Source: Kitasatospora atroaurantiaca (lineage in GTDB: Bacteria; Actinomycetota; Actinomycetes; Streptomycetales; Streptomycetaceae). Taken from it: DNA of 64,000 nucleotides. Below are positions 1 through 8,114 of the stretch, piece after piece. The DNA lies in NCBI RefSeq assembly GCF_007828955.1, contig NZ_VIVR01000001.1, positions 1,550,001 through 1,614,000 of the forward strand, read 5' to 3'. A model generated the notes under the pieces. That model made no database searches. It was given only the letters and a program-made list of their open reading frames with translations, and was not told where the DNA came from. The position numbers and the translations under genes were made by a program. Position 1 is the stretch's first letter; each line of letters starts with the position of its first letter.

Positions 1-1
1 G

Positions 2-760
2 TCCGCCGCCGACAACCAGATGGTGCTGCTGCTGGTCGAGGACCAGCGCGACTACGACCGGGTCGGCCGCTACCTGGCGGGCGGGCACGTGGACGGTGCG
101 CTGCTCTTCTCGCTGCACCACAGCGACCCGCTGCCCGAGATGGCCCGCAAGGTCGGCCTGCCCACCGTGATCGGCGGCCGTCCGGGCTGGCCGGGTGCCG
201 AGTCGGACCGCGAGCTGGTCTACGTGGACAGCGACAACCGGGGCGGTGCGAGGCTCGCCGTCCAGCACCTGCAGTCGCTCGGCCGCACCAGGATCGCCAC
301 GATCACCGGGCCGCTCGACCAGACCTCCTCCATCGACCGCCTCGACGGCTACCGCGACCTGCTGCCCGACGGTGACCCCGAGCTGATCGCCGAGGGCGAC
401 TTCACGCCGGACGGCGGCGGCCGCGCCATGGCCGAGCTCCTGGCCCGCCGGCCGGACCTGGACGCCGTGTTCGCCGCCTCCGACTCGATGGCCTCCGGCG
501 CACTGCGCGTCCTGCGCGCCCGCGGCCGCCGGGTGCCCGAGGACGTCGCGGTGGTCGGCTTCGACGATGTGGAGTCGGTCGCCGCCTGGACGGAACCGCC
601 CCTCACCACCGTCCGCCAGGACATCGAGGAGATGGGCCGCCTCATGGCCCGCCTGCTGCTCCGCCGACTCGCCGGCGCGGGCACGCAGACCTCGCCGCGG
701 GTCAACGCCCCGACCTCGGTGATCACCCCGACCCACCTGGTCCGGCGCGGCTCGGCGTGA
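2..760 (+). CDS. LacI-family transcriptional regulator, 5' truncated by window edge
   Basis: The frame is open from the first bases, so the N-terminal helix-turn-helix lies outside the window. About 252 residues remain. They form the periplasmic-binding-protein-like sensor domain of LacI/GalR repressors: the HVDGALLFS segment, the VDSDNRGGARLAVQHL helix, the GRTRIATITGP strand, the AVFAASDSMASGALRVL segment, and the hallmark VAVVGFDDVESVAAW followed by PPLTTVRQDIEEMG near the C-terminus. Such proteins bind a sugar and leave a palindromic operator. The effector cannot be read from the sequence. The nearest candidate operators are two TGAGAGCGCTCTCA palindromes 10 kb downstream, but regulation of the unseen upstream neighbour is equally possible. 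Confidence 0.93.
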   Translation, partial: SAADNQMVLLLVEDQRDYDRVGRYLAGGHVDGALLFSLHHSDPLPEMARKVGLPTVIGGRPGWPGAESDRELVYVDSDNRGGARLAVQHLQSLGRTRIATITGPLDQTSSIDRLDGYRDLLPDGDPELIAEGDFTPDGGGRAMAELLARRPDLDAVFAASDSMASGALRVLRARGRRVPEDVAVVGFDDVESVAAWTEPPLTTVRQDIEEMGRLMARLLLRRLAGAGTQTSPRVNAPTSVITPTHLVRRGSA

Positions 761-811
761 TGCCGGGGAGATCCCTCGGCACGCCATCCGGGTGAGGCGT
801 AGCGTCGCAGT

Positions 812-1255
812 ATGACCGCCGAGCAGTTCCCCGAGCTCCCGATAGCCGAGTTCGCGTTCCCCGGACCAGGGCGTGACCGGCTGGTGGCCGCGATCCTGGA
901 CGGGTCCAAGACCAGCACGACCGGGCTGTTCGCCGAGTACGAGAAGCTGGGTGAGCCGCTCCCCGCGGTCGGCTCCCGGCAGGTGCTGGTCGACTCCCGG
1001 AAGCGCGGCGTCGGCGTGATCGAGTGGACCGGGGTACGGGTCGTGCCGCTCGCCGAGGTAGGGCTGCAGCACGCCCTCGACGAGGGCGAGGGGTTCGCGA
1101 CGGTGGCCGAGTGGCGGGCGTCGCACGAAGGCTTCTGGCAGAGCGCGGACATGCGCGAGGTGCTCGGCGACCCGGACTTCACGGTCGACGACGCGACCCC
1201 GGTGGTACTCGCCCGCTTCCGCCTGCTGGGCAGCCAGGAGGCGGAGCGGGTCTGA
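812..1255 (+). CDS. ASCH domain-containing protein
   Basis: A 147-residue protein of the ASCH family, a PUA-like beta-barrel fold thought to bind RNA or nucleotides. The GSKTSTTGLF stretch near residue 35 matches the conserved G-x-K-x-x-T loop of the family. VGSRQVLVDSRKRGVGVIEWTG supplies the central strands, and a helix with FATVAEWRASHEGFW follows. The start is an ATG with no clear Shine-Dalgarno. A TAGCGT hexamer (800-805) ends six bases before it, so the mRNA may be leaderless. It stands alone between the LacI gene and the RHS gene; its substrate is unknown. Confidence 0.85.
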   Translation: MTAEQFPELPIAEFAFPGPGRDRLVAAILDGSKTSTTGLFAEYEKLGEPLPAVGSRQVLVDSRKRGVGVIEWTGVRVVPLAEVGLQHALDEGEGFATVAEWRASHEGFWQSADMREVLGDPDFTVDDATPVVLARFRLLGSQEAERV

Positions 1256-1378
1256 GCGAGTCCCGTCCGCCTGACCTCAGTTCGGGGCACCCGATGCGGT
1301 GCTGGAAGGTGAACGGCGTGCCACGGCGAGAAGGCCGGCTCCACACCGGGATCCCGTGCGTTGTGCGGGTGTCGTGAA

Positions 1379-1470
1379 AGATCGTAACGATCTACCTGGC
1401 GTTGAGACATTTCAAGATCACATAGACCGATTTGTGCTGGTCAGAGCAGCTCTGGCCTCAACTTATGCTC
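1379..1470 (+). promoter_or_regulatory. Probable promoter/operator region of the RHS gene
   Basis: This AT-richer stretch precedes the RHS gene. It holds an inverted repeat AGATCG-taa-CGATCT (1379-1393), a second palindrome CAGAG-cag-CTCTG (1442-1454) and a TATGCT hexamer (1464-1469) that fits a -10 element about 40 bases before the ATG. No good -35 is visible. The palindromes suggest a repressor or activator site, but no known consensus was recognised. Confidence 0.35.
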
Positions 1471-1510
1471 CGGGCGTCACCGTTGAACGACGGTGAGTCA
1501 AGGAGCATTG

Positions 1511-4500
1511 ATGAGCACCTACACAACCGGACGTGGCAGGCGGAGAACACCCGCCGGCTTCCGGGCAATGAGCGGGACCTTGGCCCTGGCGGTGGCGATG
1601 TCGCTGCTGGCGGGTGCCGAGCCGGCGGTCGCCGCCCCGGCGGGCAAGACCACCAAGTCGGGCCCGTCATGGGCTGCTGACATCCCGTCCGCTCGCATCG
1701 CGGCCCGCCTGTCGGGCCAGCGGGTGGAGGCACTGTCGGAGCGGACGGAGACGTCGACGACGTGGGTGAACAAGGACGGCTCTCTGACGTCCGAGTTGTT
1801 CGCCGGTCCGGTGCGCTTCCAGCAGAACGGCCAGTGGGTCGACGTCGACCTTGGCCTGCAGGCGGCCTCGGACGGGTCGGTTGCGCCGAAGGCGCACCCG
1901 CGTGGGCTGAAGCTGGCCGGCGCGGGCGGTGCGCGGGTGAAATCGCTCGCCGAGTCGCAGGCCGGCAAGGGCGATGCGCGGACCCTGGTGTCGCTCGGCG
2001 AGGGCGACCAGCAGGTGGAGCTGCAGTGGAAGGGCGGCCTGCCCAAGCCCGTACTGGACGGCACGAAGGCGATCTACCAGGACGCCATCGCCGACGGCGC
2101 GGCGGACCTCGTGGTGGAGGCGACGCGTACCGGCTTCGAGCAGTACGTGACGCTGAAGCAGCGCCCCACGGCGGCCGGTTTCTCGTACACCATGCCGCTG
2201 AAGGCCAAGGGCCTGAAGGCCGAGGCGCAGCCGGACGGCAGCGTGCTGTTCACGGACAAGAGGACCGGTGAGAAGCGGGCCGTGCTCCCCGCGCCGGTGA
2301 TGTGGGACGCCACCTCGGTCGAGGGCTCGAGTGAGCACCCGAACCATGGAAAGGTCGATCTGAAGGTCGTCCAGCACGGCGACACCATCGATCTGGTCTT
2401 CACCCCCGACGCCAAGTTCCTCGCCGACCCGAAGACCCGCTACCCGGTCACGGTGGACCCGTCCACCACGGCGCTCGGCAACGTCTTCGACACCCGGGTG
2501 CAGAAGGGCGAGACGGTCGACTGGTCCGCCGACACCGAGCTGTACTGGGGCAACCCCGGCACCAAGAACGCCGACGGGTCGTCACGCGAGGCGCGTGCGT
2601 TCATCAACTGGAACACCGGCCCGATCGCCGATGCGCTGATCACCAGCGCCACGGTGTCCCTGTGGAACTTCCACTCCGGCAACAGCGACTGCGCCGCCTA
2701 CGCGTGGGACGTCTACGACACCTCGCTCGCCTCCACCGCCTCGCGGTGGACCGCGCAGCCGTCGTGGAACTCCAAGAAGGCGACCTCCACCGAGACCAAG
2801 GGCCGCACGGGGTGTGCGGCGGACGACTGGATCAACGCGGACGTCACCAACCTGGTGCAGACCTGGACGTCGGCGAAGAACACCACGTCCGGCATGGGCC
2901 TGCGTGCCCCGGACGAGGTCTCCACGAAGTACTGGAAGGAGGTGAACTCCGCCAACGCCGCAAGCAACGTCCCGAAGCTGACGGTGAACTACAACTACCG
3001 TCCGCGCACCGGCACGGACCAGCAGGCCGGCTCGCCCTTCTACAAGGACACGAGCGGCACCTGGTGGGTCAACTCGACCACGCCGACGCTGCGGGACACC
3101 TTCGTCGACCCGAACAACGACAAGGTCGACGGCACCTTCCAGATCTTCGACAACGACACCGGTGCCCAGGTCGGCAACGTCCTGGTCTCGCCGTACGTGC
3201 CGTCCGGCCAGCCCGCGTCCGTCAAGGTCCCGGCCGGTGTCCTGACCAACGGCAAGACCTACAAGTTCCGCACCTCCCCCTACGACGGCCTGCACTACAA
3301 CACCGGCTGGTCCGCCTGGGCCTACTTCACCGTCGACACCTCCGCCCCCTCCGCCCCGGCCTCGGTCACCTCGACCGACTACCCGTCCGGACAGTGGGTC
3401 AAGGGCGCAGGCCAGTCCGGCATGTTCACCGTGACCCCGCCGAGCGGTGACCAGAACGGCCTGGAGTGGTCGCTGGACGGCGCCACCTGGACCAGGGTCG
3501 CCACCAACGGCACCACCACACCGGTGAACCTCACCGTCACCCCGGCCAAGGCCGGCACCAACACCCTCCAGGTGCGGGCGGTGGACCGGGCGGAGAACAG
3601 GTCCGAGCCCGTCTCGTACGCCTTCCAGGTCGGCGCCGGCGGCGTGACCGCGCCGAACGACGGCACCCGCACCGCGGCCCGTGTGCCGCTGGTCGCCGAG
3701 GCCGACGCCGCCAGGTACGACAGCGTCGCCTTCTCCTGGCGCCGCTCCGACGCCGACGCCTGGACCCAGATCCCGGCGGGCGACGTCACCAACGGCGGCA
3801 CCGCGCTCACCTCGTGGCCGGCCGCGCTCACCTCCGGCAAGAGCCCGGCACTGACCTGGAACGCCACGTCGACGGTCAACCCGGACGGCACCGTGCAGGT
3901 CCGCGCCGACTTCACCGGCCCCAACAGCGCCGCCGTGTCCGCCGAACCCATCAAGGTGATCGTCGACCGCAAGGCCGACGGCGCCGCGACCCAGAACGTC
4001 GGCCCGGGCAGCGTGAACCTGCTCACCGGAGACCTCACCGTCTCCGCCACCGATGTGTCGCTGTTCGGCCTGAACGTGGGTCGTACGAGTTCTTCCCGTG
4101 ACCCGAAGGCCGCGGCGAACCAGGCGGGCCAGGCAGCGATCTTCGGGCCGAACTGGGTATCGGGGGTCGCCTCCGACGTGTCCCAGTCCGAGTACACCGA
4201 GATCCGCAAGACCTCGGACACCTCGCTGGACGTGGTGAGCACCGATGGCGGCACCGTCGCCTTCACCGCGAACGCAGCCGGCGACGGCTGGGTGCCGGAG
4301 CCCGGCAGTGAGGCCCTCACCCTGCGCGGAGCCTTCACCACCGGAGACTTCACCCTCTCCGACACCGAGGGCACCGTGACCACCTTCTCCAAGGTCGACC
4401 CGGCCGCCACCACCTGGACCGTGACCTCCAGCCTGCTGGACGGCCTGGCCAACTCGACCACGACCGTGGTCTCCGAGAAGGTCACCGTGGGCGGAAAGAC

Positions 4501-7500
4501 CCTGGCCCGCCCGAAGCTGGTCATCGCCCCGACCTCTGCGGCCAGTTCCGCAGCCTGCGCCGCCGATGTGACCGTCAAGGGCTGCCGCGTCCTGCAGTTC
4601 GTCTACGCCACCTCCACCACCGCCGTCGGTGACACCAACGGCAGCGACTTCGGCGACTTCGCCGACCAGGTGAGCACCATCAAGCTGTGGGCCACCGCCC
4701 CTGGCGCCGCAGCTTCGACCGCCACCGACGTGGCCACCTACCGCTACGACACCGCCGGGCGCCTGCGGCAGGAGTGGGACCCGCGCCTGGGCACCGGCGC
4801 CAAGACGCAGTACTCCTACATCGTGGGTACCGCGTCGGACGGCGCGCTCTACGCCGTGCTGCCGCCGGGAATCAGCGGCGGCTATCACATGGCGTACGGG
4901 AATGTCGGCTCCAACCCGGCTGCGGGTGAGGGCATGCTGACGTCAGTGTGGACGAACACCCTGACACCCGGCACGGCGAGCACGGTGAACGGCACCGCTA
5001 CCAGCACCCTCGTCTACGGCGTCCCGACCACGGGCAGCAAGGCGCCCGAGGACCTGTCGGCCACCGCCGGCGCCGGCTGGGGTCAGACGGACATGCCCAC
5101 GGACGCCACCGCCGTGTTCCCGTCCGACCAGGTCCCCGCCTCCAACAACGGCGCAGACCTGAACGCGGGCGACTACACCCGGGCCGACATCAACTACCTG
5201 AACGCCTCGGGCAACCAGGTCAACGACGTCTCCCCCGGACACCGGGTCACCACGACCGAGTACGACAAGTGGGGCAACCAGGTCCGCAGCCTGACCGCCG
5301 CCAACCGCGAGCTGGCTCTTGGCGGCACCGACCCGCTCAAGGCGCAGCTCGCCGACCTCGGCATCGACACCCTCCCCTCCGGAGACCGGGCCCGGCTGCT
5401 GTCCAGCACGAGCGTCTTCGGCGCGGACGGGCAGCGCGAGACCGAGACTTTTGCACCGCTGCACCGGGTAACCCTTGCAGCGGACGCCGTGTCCGGCTCG
5501 ACGACGGTCGCGGCAGCAGGAAGCCAGGTCACCTCCCGCACCCACACGGTGAAGACCTACGACGAGGGCCGTCCGACCGACGGCACGGCCAAGATCAAGG
5601 ACCAGGTCACCACCACCGCCACCGGCGGTTGGCTGCGCGCCTGGCCGGACGTCTTCGCCGAGACCCGCACCGACAAGACGGTCTACGACTGGGCCCTGGG
5701 TGTTCCCACCCAGAAGATCCAGGACGCGGGTGGCCTCGCGCTGACGACCACCACCGGATACGACAGCCAGGGCCGAGTCGCCTCCACCTCTCTGCCCGCC
5801 TCCAACGGCTCGGACGCCGGCACCACCACGACGGCCTACTACAGCCCGACCGGCACCGGCACCTGCGCCGGCCGCCCGGAGTGGGCCGACCTCCTCTGCC
5901 AGACCGGCCCCGCCGGTGACATCACCGGAGGCGGCTCCAACCCCTCCCAGCTGCCGACCAAGACCGTCCAGTACGGCCTGTTCGGCCAGACCACCCAGAC
6001 CGACGAGACCGCCAACGGCTCCACCCGCACCACCACGATCACCGCGGACGCCGCGGGCCGCCCGGTGACCACCACGGTCAGCGGCGGCGTCGGCACGGCT
6101 GTCCCCGCGGTCACGGTCACCTACGACCCCGCGACCGGCGCGGTCACCAAACAGGACTCCACCGGCGGCGGGACGATCACCAAGGCGTACGACGTGCTCG
6201 GCCGCCAGATCTCCTACACGGATGCCGACGGTGGCGTCACCACCACCGAGTACGACGCGCTGAACCGGCCCACCAAGGTGACCGACAGTGTTCCGTCCAC
6301 GACCACCTACGCCTACGACACCGCCATCGACCCGCGCGGCCTGGCGACCTCGACCACGGACTCCGTCGCCGGAACGTTCACGGCGCGATACGACGCCGAT
6401 GGTGGTGTGGCAACCCAGGGCCTGCCCGGTGGCTTCACCATGACGAACCGCCAGGATCCCGCAGGCGCCGCCGTCAACCGGACCTACACCCGCGACAGCG
6501 ACGGCACCGTGCTGGTGTCCGACGGCATCACCGAGACGGTCCACGGACAGTGGGCCACCCATGCCGGAACTGCCGGCGTCACCGCTGCCCAGAGCTACAC
6601 CTACGACAAGACCGGCCGTCTGACCCAGGTGCAGGACACCTCCGTGGATGCCGTCTGCACCACCCGCAGCTACACCTTCGACAAGAACACCAACCGCACC
6701 GCACTCGGCACCACCACCGCGGCCCGCGGCCAGGTCTGCACCACCACCGGGGGCACCACGGCCACCAGCATCTACGACAGCGCCGACCGCCTGGTGAACT
6801 CCGGCTACACCTACGACGCGTTCGGCCGTACCACCGCCCTGCCCGGCACCGCGATCGCCTACTACAACAGTGACCTGGTGCAGCAGCAGACTGCGGGCAG
6901 CAACCGGCAGACCTGGACCCTCGACTCCAACCAGCGCCTGCACGCCTGGACAGCCGAGACCAACAACGCCGGGACCTGGACCCAGACCGGGTCCAAGACC
7001 AACCACTACGACTCGGACGCCGACAGCCCCCGCTGGATCACCGAGGATGTCTCAGGAAACGTCACCCGCAACGTCGCCGGCAGCGAGGGCGGTCTCGGCG
7101 CCACCACCACCAAGACCGGGGGTACCGTCCTCCAGCTCTCGAACCTCCACGGCGACATCACCCTTCAGCTCCCGCTGGATACCGCCGTTGCCCCGGTCGT
7201 CCTCGACTTCGACGAGTTCGGTAACGCCCGCAGCTCCCAGCCCAAGGCTCGATACGGCTGGCTGGGCGCCAAGCAGCGCTCCGACGACACCCCCACCGGC
7301 CTCACCCTCATGGGGGCCCGCCTCTACAACCCCGCCACCGGGCGGTTCCTCTCGGTCGACCCGGTAGCCGGCGGATCCGCCAATGCGTACGAATACGTCA
7401 ACCAGGATCCGGTGAACAAGCTCGACCTGGACGGCCGGAACGCCCGGGGGAGGCAGCGCAGCAGCGAGTTCACTCACTGGACCGACAAGGAGCTCGCCGA

Positions 7501-7762
7501 CGCCTACAAGTCTCCGCACACGTCGAAGGCCATGAAGCAGAAGATCAAGAAGGAGCAGAAGGCCCGAGGTGACAGAGGTTCGCGCTCCAGCCACTCGAAG
7601 AAGGCCGGCGGGCACAGCAACTTCTGGTGGAGCGCCGCGAAGTGGACACTCGGTGGAATAGCCGTCGGCGCGGCCGCCGCGGCCTGTGTCTTCGGCGGGT
7701 GTGAAGCAGCAGCCGCCGCGTTCGGTATCGGTGCTTTCTTCACGTGGGCCTTTACGTGGTAG
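1511..7762 (+). CDS. Secreted RHS/YD-repeat protein with DNRLRE domain and hydrophobic C-terminal tip
   Basis: The ATG at 1511 is preceded by AAGGAG at a 5-base spacing, which favours it over the in-frame GTG at 1493. The 2083-residue product has an Arg-rich N-terminus, a hydrophobic LALAVAMSLLAG core and an AVA-AP signal cleavage site, so it should be exported. Residues about 320-490 match the DNRLRE domain found in actinobacterial RHS proteins. Many YD repeats (YDxxGR type) follow. The RHS core motif GARLYNPATGRFLSVDP lies near residues 1936-1952. After it comes a variable tail of about 120 residues: a Lys/Arg-rich stretch, then about 45 hydrophobic residues rich in Ala, Gly and Trp. This architecture is that of polymorphic toxins, in which the shell encloses a C-terminal effector. 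The effector type is not recognised; a membrane-active tip is an inference. Confidence 0.93.
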   Translation: MSTYTTGRGRRRTPAGFRAMSGTLALAVAMSLLAGAEPAVAAPAGKTTKSGPSWAADIPSARIAARLSGQRVEALSERTETSTTWVNKDGSLTSELFAGPVRFQQNGQWVDVDLGLQAASDGSVAPKAHPRGLKLAGAGGARVKSLAESQAGKGDARTLVSLGEGDQQVELQWKGGLPKPVLDGTKAIYQDAIADGAADLVVEATRTGFEQYVTLKQRPTAAGFSYTMPLKAKGLKAEAQPDGSVLFTDKRTGEKRAVLPAPVMWDATSVEGSSEHPNHGKVDLKVVQHGDTIDLVFTPDAKFLADPKTRYPVTVDPSTTALGNVFDTRVQKGETVDWSADTELYWGNPGTKNADGSSREARAFINWNTGPIADALITSATVSLWNFHSGNSDCAAYAWDVYDTSLASTASRWTAQPSWNSKKATSTETKGRTGCAADDWINADVTNLVQTWTSAKNTTSGMGLRAPDEVSTKYWKEVNSANAASNVPKLTVNYNYRPRTGTDQQAGSPFYKDTSGTWWVNSTTPTLRDTFVDPNNDKVDGTFQIFDNDTGAQVGNVLVSPYVPSGQPASVKVPAGVLTNGKTYKFRTSPYDGLHYNTGWSAWAYFTVDTSAPSAPASVTSTDYPSGQWVKGAGQSGMFTVTPPSGDQNGLEWSLDGATWTRVATNGTTTPVNLTVTPAKAGTNTLQVRAVDRAENRSEPVSYAFQVGAGGVTAPNDGTRTAARVPLVAEADAARYDSVAFSWRRSDADAWTQIPAGDVTNGGTALTSWPAALTSGKSPALTWNATSTVNPDGTVQVRADFTGPNSAAVSAEPIKVIVDRKADGAATQNVGPGSVNLLTGDLTVSATDVSLFGLNVGRTSSSRDPKAAANQAGQAAIFGPNWVSGVASDVSQSEYTEIRKTSDTSLDVVSTDGGTVAFTANAAGDGWVPEPGSEALTLRGAFTTGDFTLSDTEGTVTTFSKVDPAATTWTVTSSLLDGLANSTTTVVSEKVTVGGKTLARPKLVIAPTSAASSAACAADVTVKGCRVLQFVYATSTTAVGDTNGSDFGDFADQVSTIKLWATAPGAAASTATDVATYRYDTAGRLRQEWDPRLGTGAKTQYSYIVGTASDGALYAVLPPGISGGYHMAYGNVGSNPAAGEGMLTSVWTNTLTPGTASTVNGTATSTLVYGVPTTGSKAPEDLSATAGAGWGQTDMPTDATAVFPSDQVPASNNGADLNAGDYTRADINYLNASGNQVNDVSPGHRVTTTEYDKWGNQVRSLTAANRELALGGTDPLKAQLADLGIDTLPSGDRARLLSSTSVFGADGQRETETFAPLHRVTLAADAVSGSTTVAAAGSQVTSRTHTVKTYDEGRPTDGTAKIKDQVTTTATGGWLRAWPDVFAETRTDKTVYDWALGVPTQKIQDAGGLALTTTTGYDSQGRVASTSLPASNGSDAGTTTTAYYSPTGTGTCAGRPEWADLLCQTGPAGDITGGGSNPSQLPTKTVQYGLFGQTTQTDETANGSTRTTTITADAAGRPVTTTVSGGVGTAVPAVTVTYDPATGAVTKQDSTGGGTITKAYDVLGRQISYTDADGGVTTTEYDALNRPTKVTDSVPSTTTYAYDTAIDPRGLATSTTDSVAGTFTARYDADGGVATQGLPGGFTMTNRQDPAGAAVNRTYTRDSDGTVLVSDGITETVHGQWATHAGTAGVTAAQSYTYDKTGRLTQVQDTSVDAVCTTRSYTFDKNTNRTALGTTTAARGQVCTTTGGTTATSIYDSADRLVNSGYTYDAFGRTTALPGTAIAYYNSDLVQQQTAGSNRQTWTLDSNQRLHAWTAETNNAGTWTQTGSKTNHYDSDADSPRWITEDVSGNVTRNVAGSEGGLGATTTKTGGTVLQLSNLHGDITLQLPLDTAVAPVVLDFDEFGNARSSQPKARYGWLGAKQRSDDTPTGLTLMGARLYNPATGRFLSVDPVAGGSANAYEYVNQDPVNKLDLDGRNARGRQRSSEFTHWTDKELADAYKSPHTSKAMKQKIKKEQKARGDRGSRSSHSKKAGGHSNFWWSAAKWTLGGIAVGAAAAACVFGGCEAAAAAFGIGAFFTWAFTW

Positions 7763-7780
7763 GTATGACCTCCCACCTGT

Positions 7781-8041
7781 TTGCTCCGATCGACTTTGGG
7801 GCTGGTTGAGATCACATCGAAATACAGACTGAGGACGAGGCTGAGAGTCCTGCTGCCGTCTTGGCTCGGCAGGGCCTTCCCGAAGGGGAAGGGCGATTGC
7901 GGTGCGCACGAGTGGTACCGGTACGACGAGAGCTCGTACCGGTGCTATCACTGCGCGGTGGGAGTGAGGCCCGTCACCGAGGAGGACGACCGGGCCCGCA
8001 GGGATCAGGCCGTTCCGCCGAGGTCCACGGAAAACCCGTAA
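7781..8041 (+). CDS. Small Cys/His-rich protein downstream of RHS gene, candidate partner
   Basis: An 86-codon frame begins 18 bases after the RHS stop, with TTG as the earliest start and no convincing ribosome binding site, so the true start may lie further in. The centre holds CGAHEWYR followed by RCYHC, a possible C-x2-H / C-x2-C metal site. The N-terminus is basic and the C-terminus polar. Its position directly after a toxin-like RHS tail is where an immunity gene would sit, but a Zn-ribbon-like hypothetical is all the sequence shows. It ends just before a strong terminator. Confidence 0.55.
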   Translation: MLRSTLGLVEITSKYRLRTRLRVLLPSWLGRAFPKGKGDCGAHEWYRYDESSYRCYHCAVGVRPVTEEDDRARRDQAVPPRSTENP

Positions 8042-8047
8042 ATTGAT

Positions 8048-8086
8048 CGACAGTGGCCCGCCGGATGTTCCGGCGGGCCACTGTCG
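8048..8086. terminator. Bidirectional intrinsic terminator between RHS locus and GH81 gene
   Basis: A perfect 18-bp stem (8048-8065 paired with 8069-8086) with a 3-base loop lies between the convergent genes ending at 8041 and 8115. It has no long T tract, which is usual for actinomycete terminators. Confidence 0.9.
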
Positions 8087-8114
8087 GTCGGACTCAAGCC
8101 TCAGGTCTCCGACC

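Noticed and set aside
7765..7809. A 14-codon ATG ORF just after the RHS stop
   Set aside because: It is too short, lacks a ribosome site and overlaps the Cys/His-rich frame.
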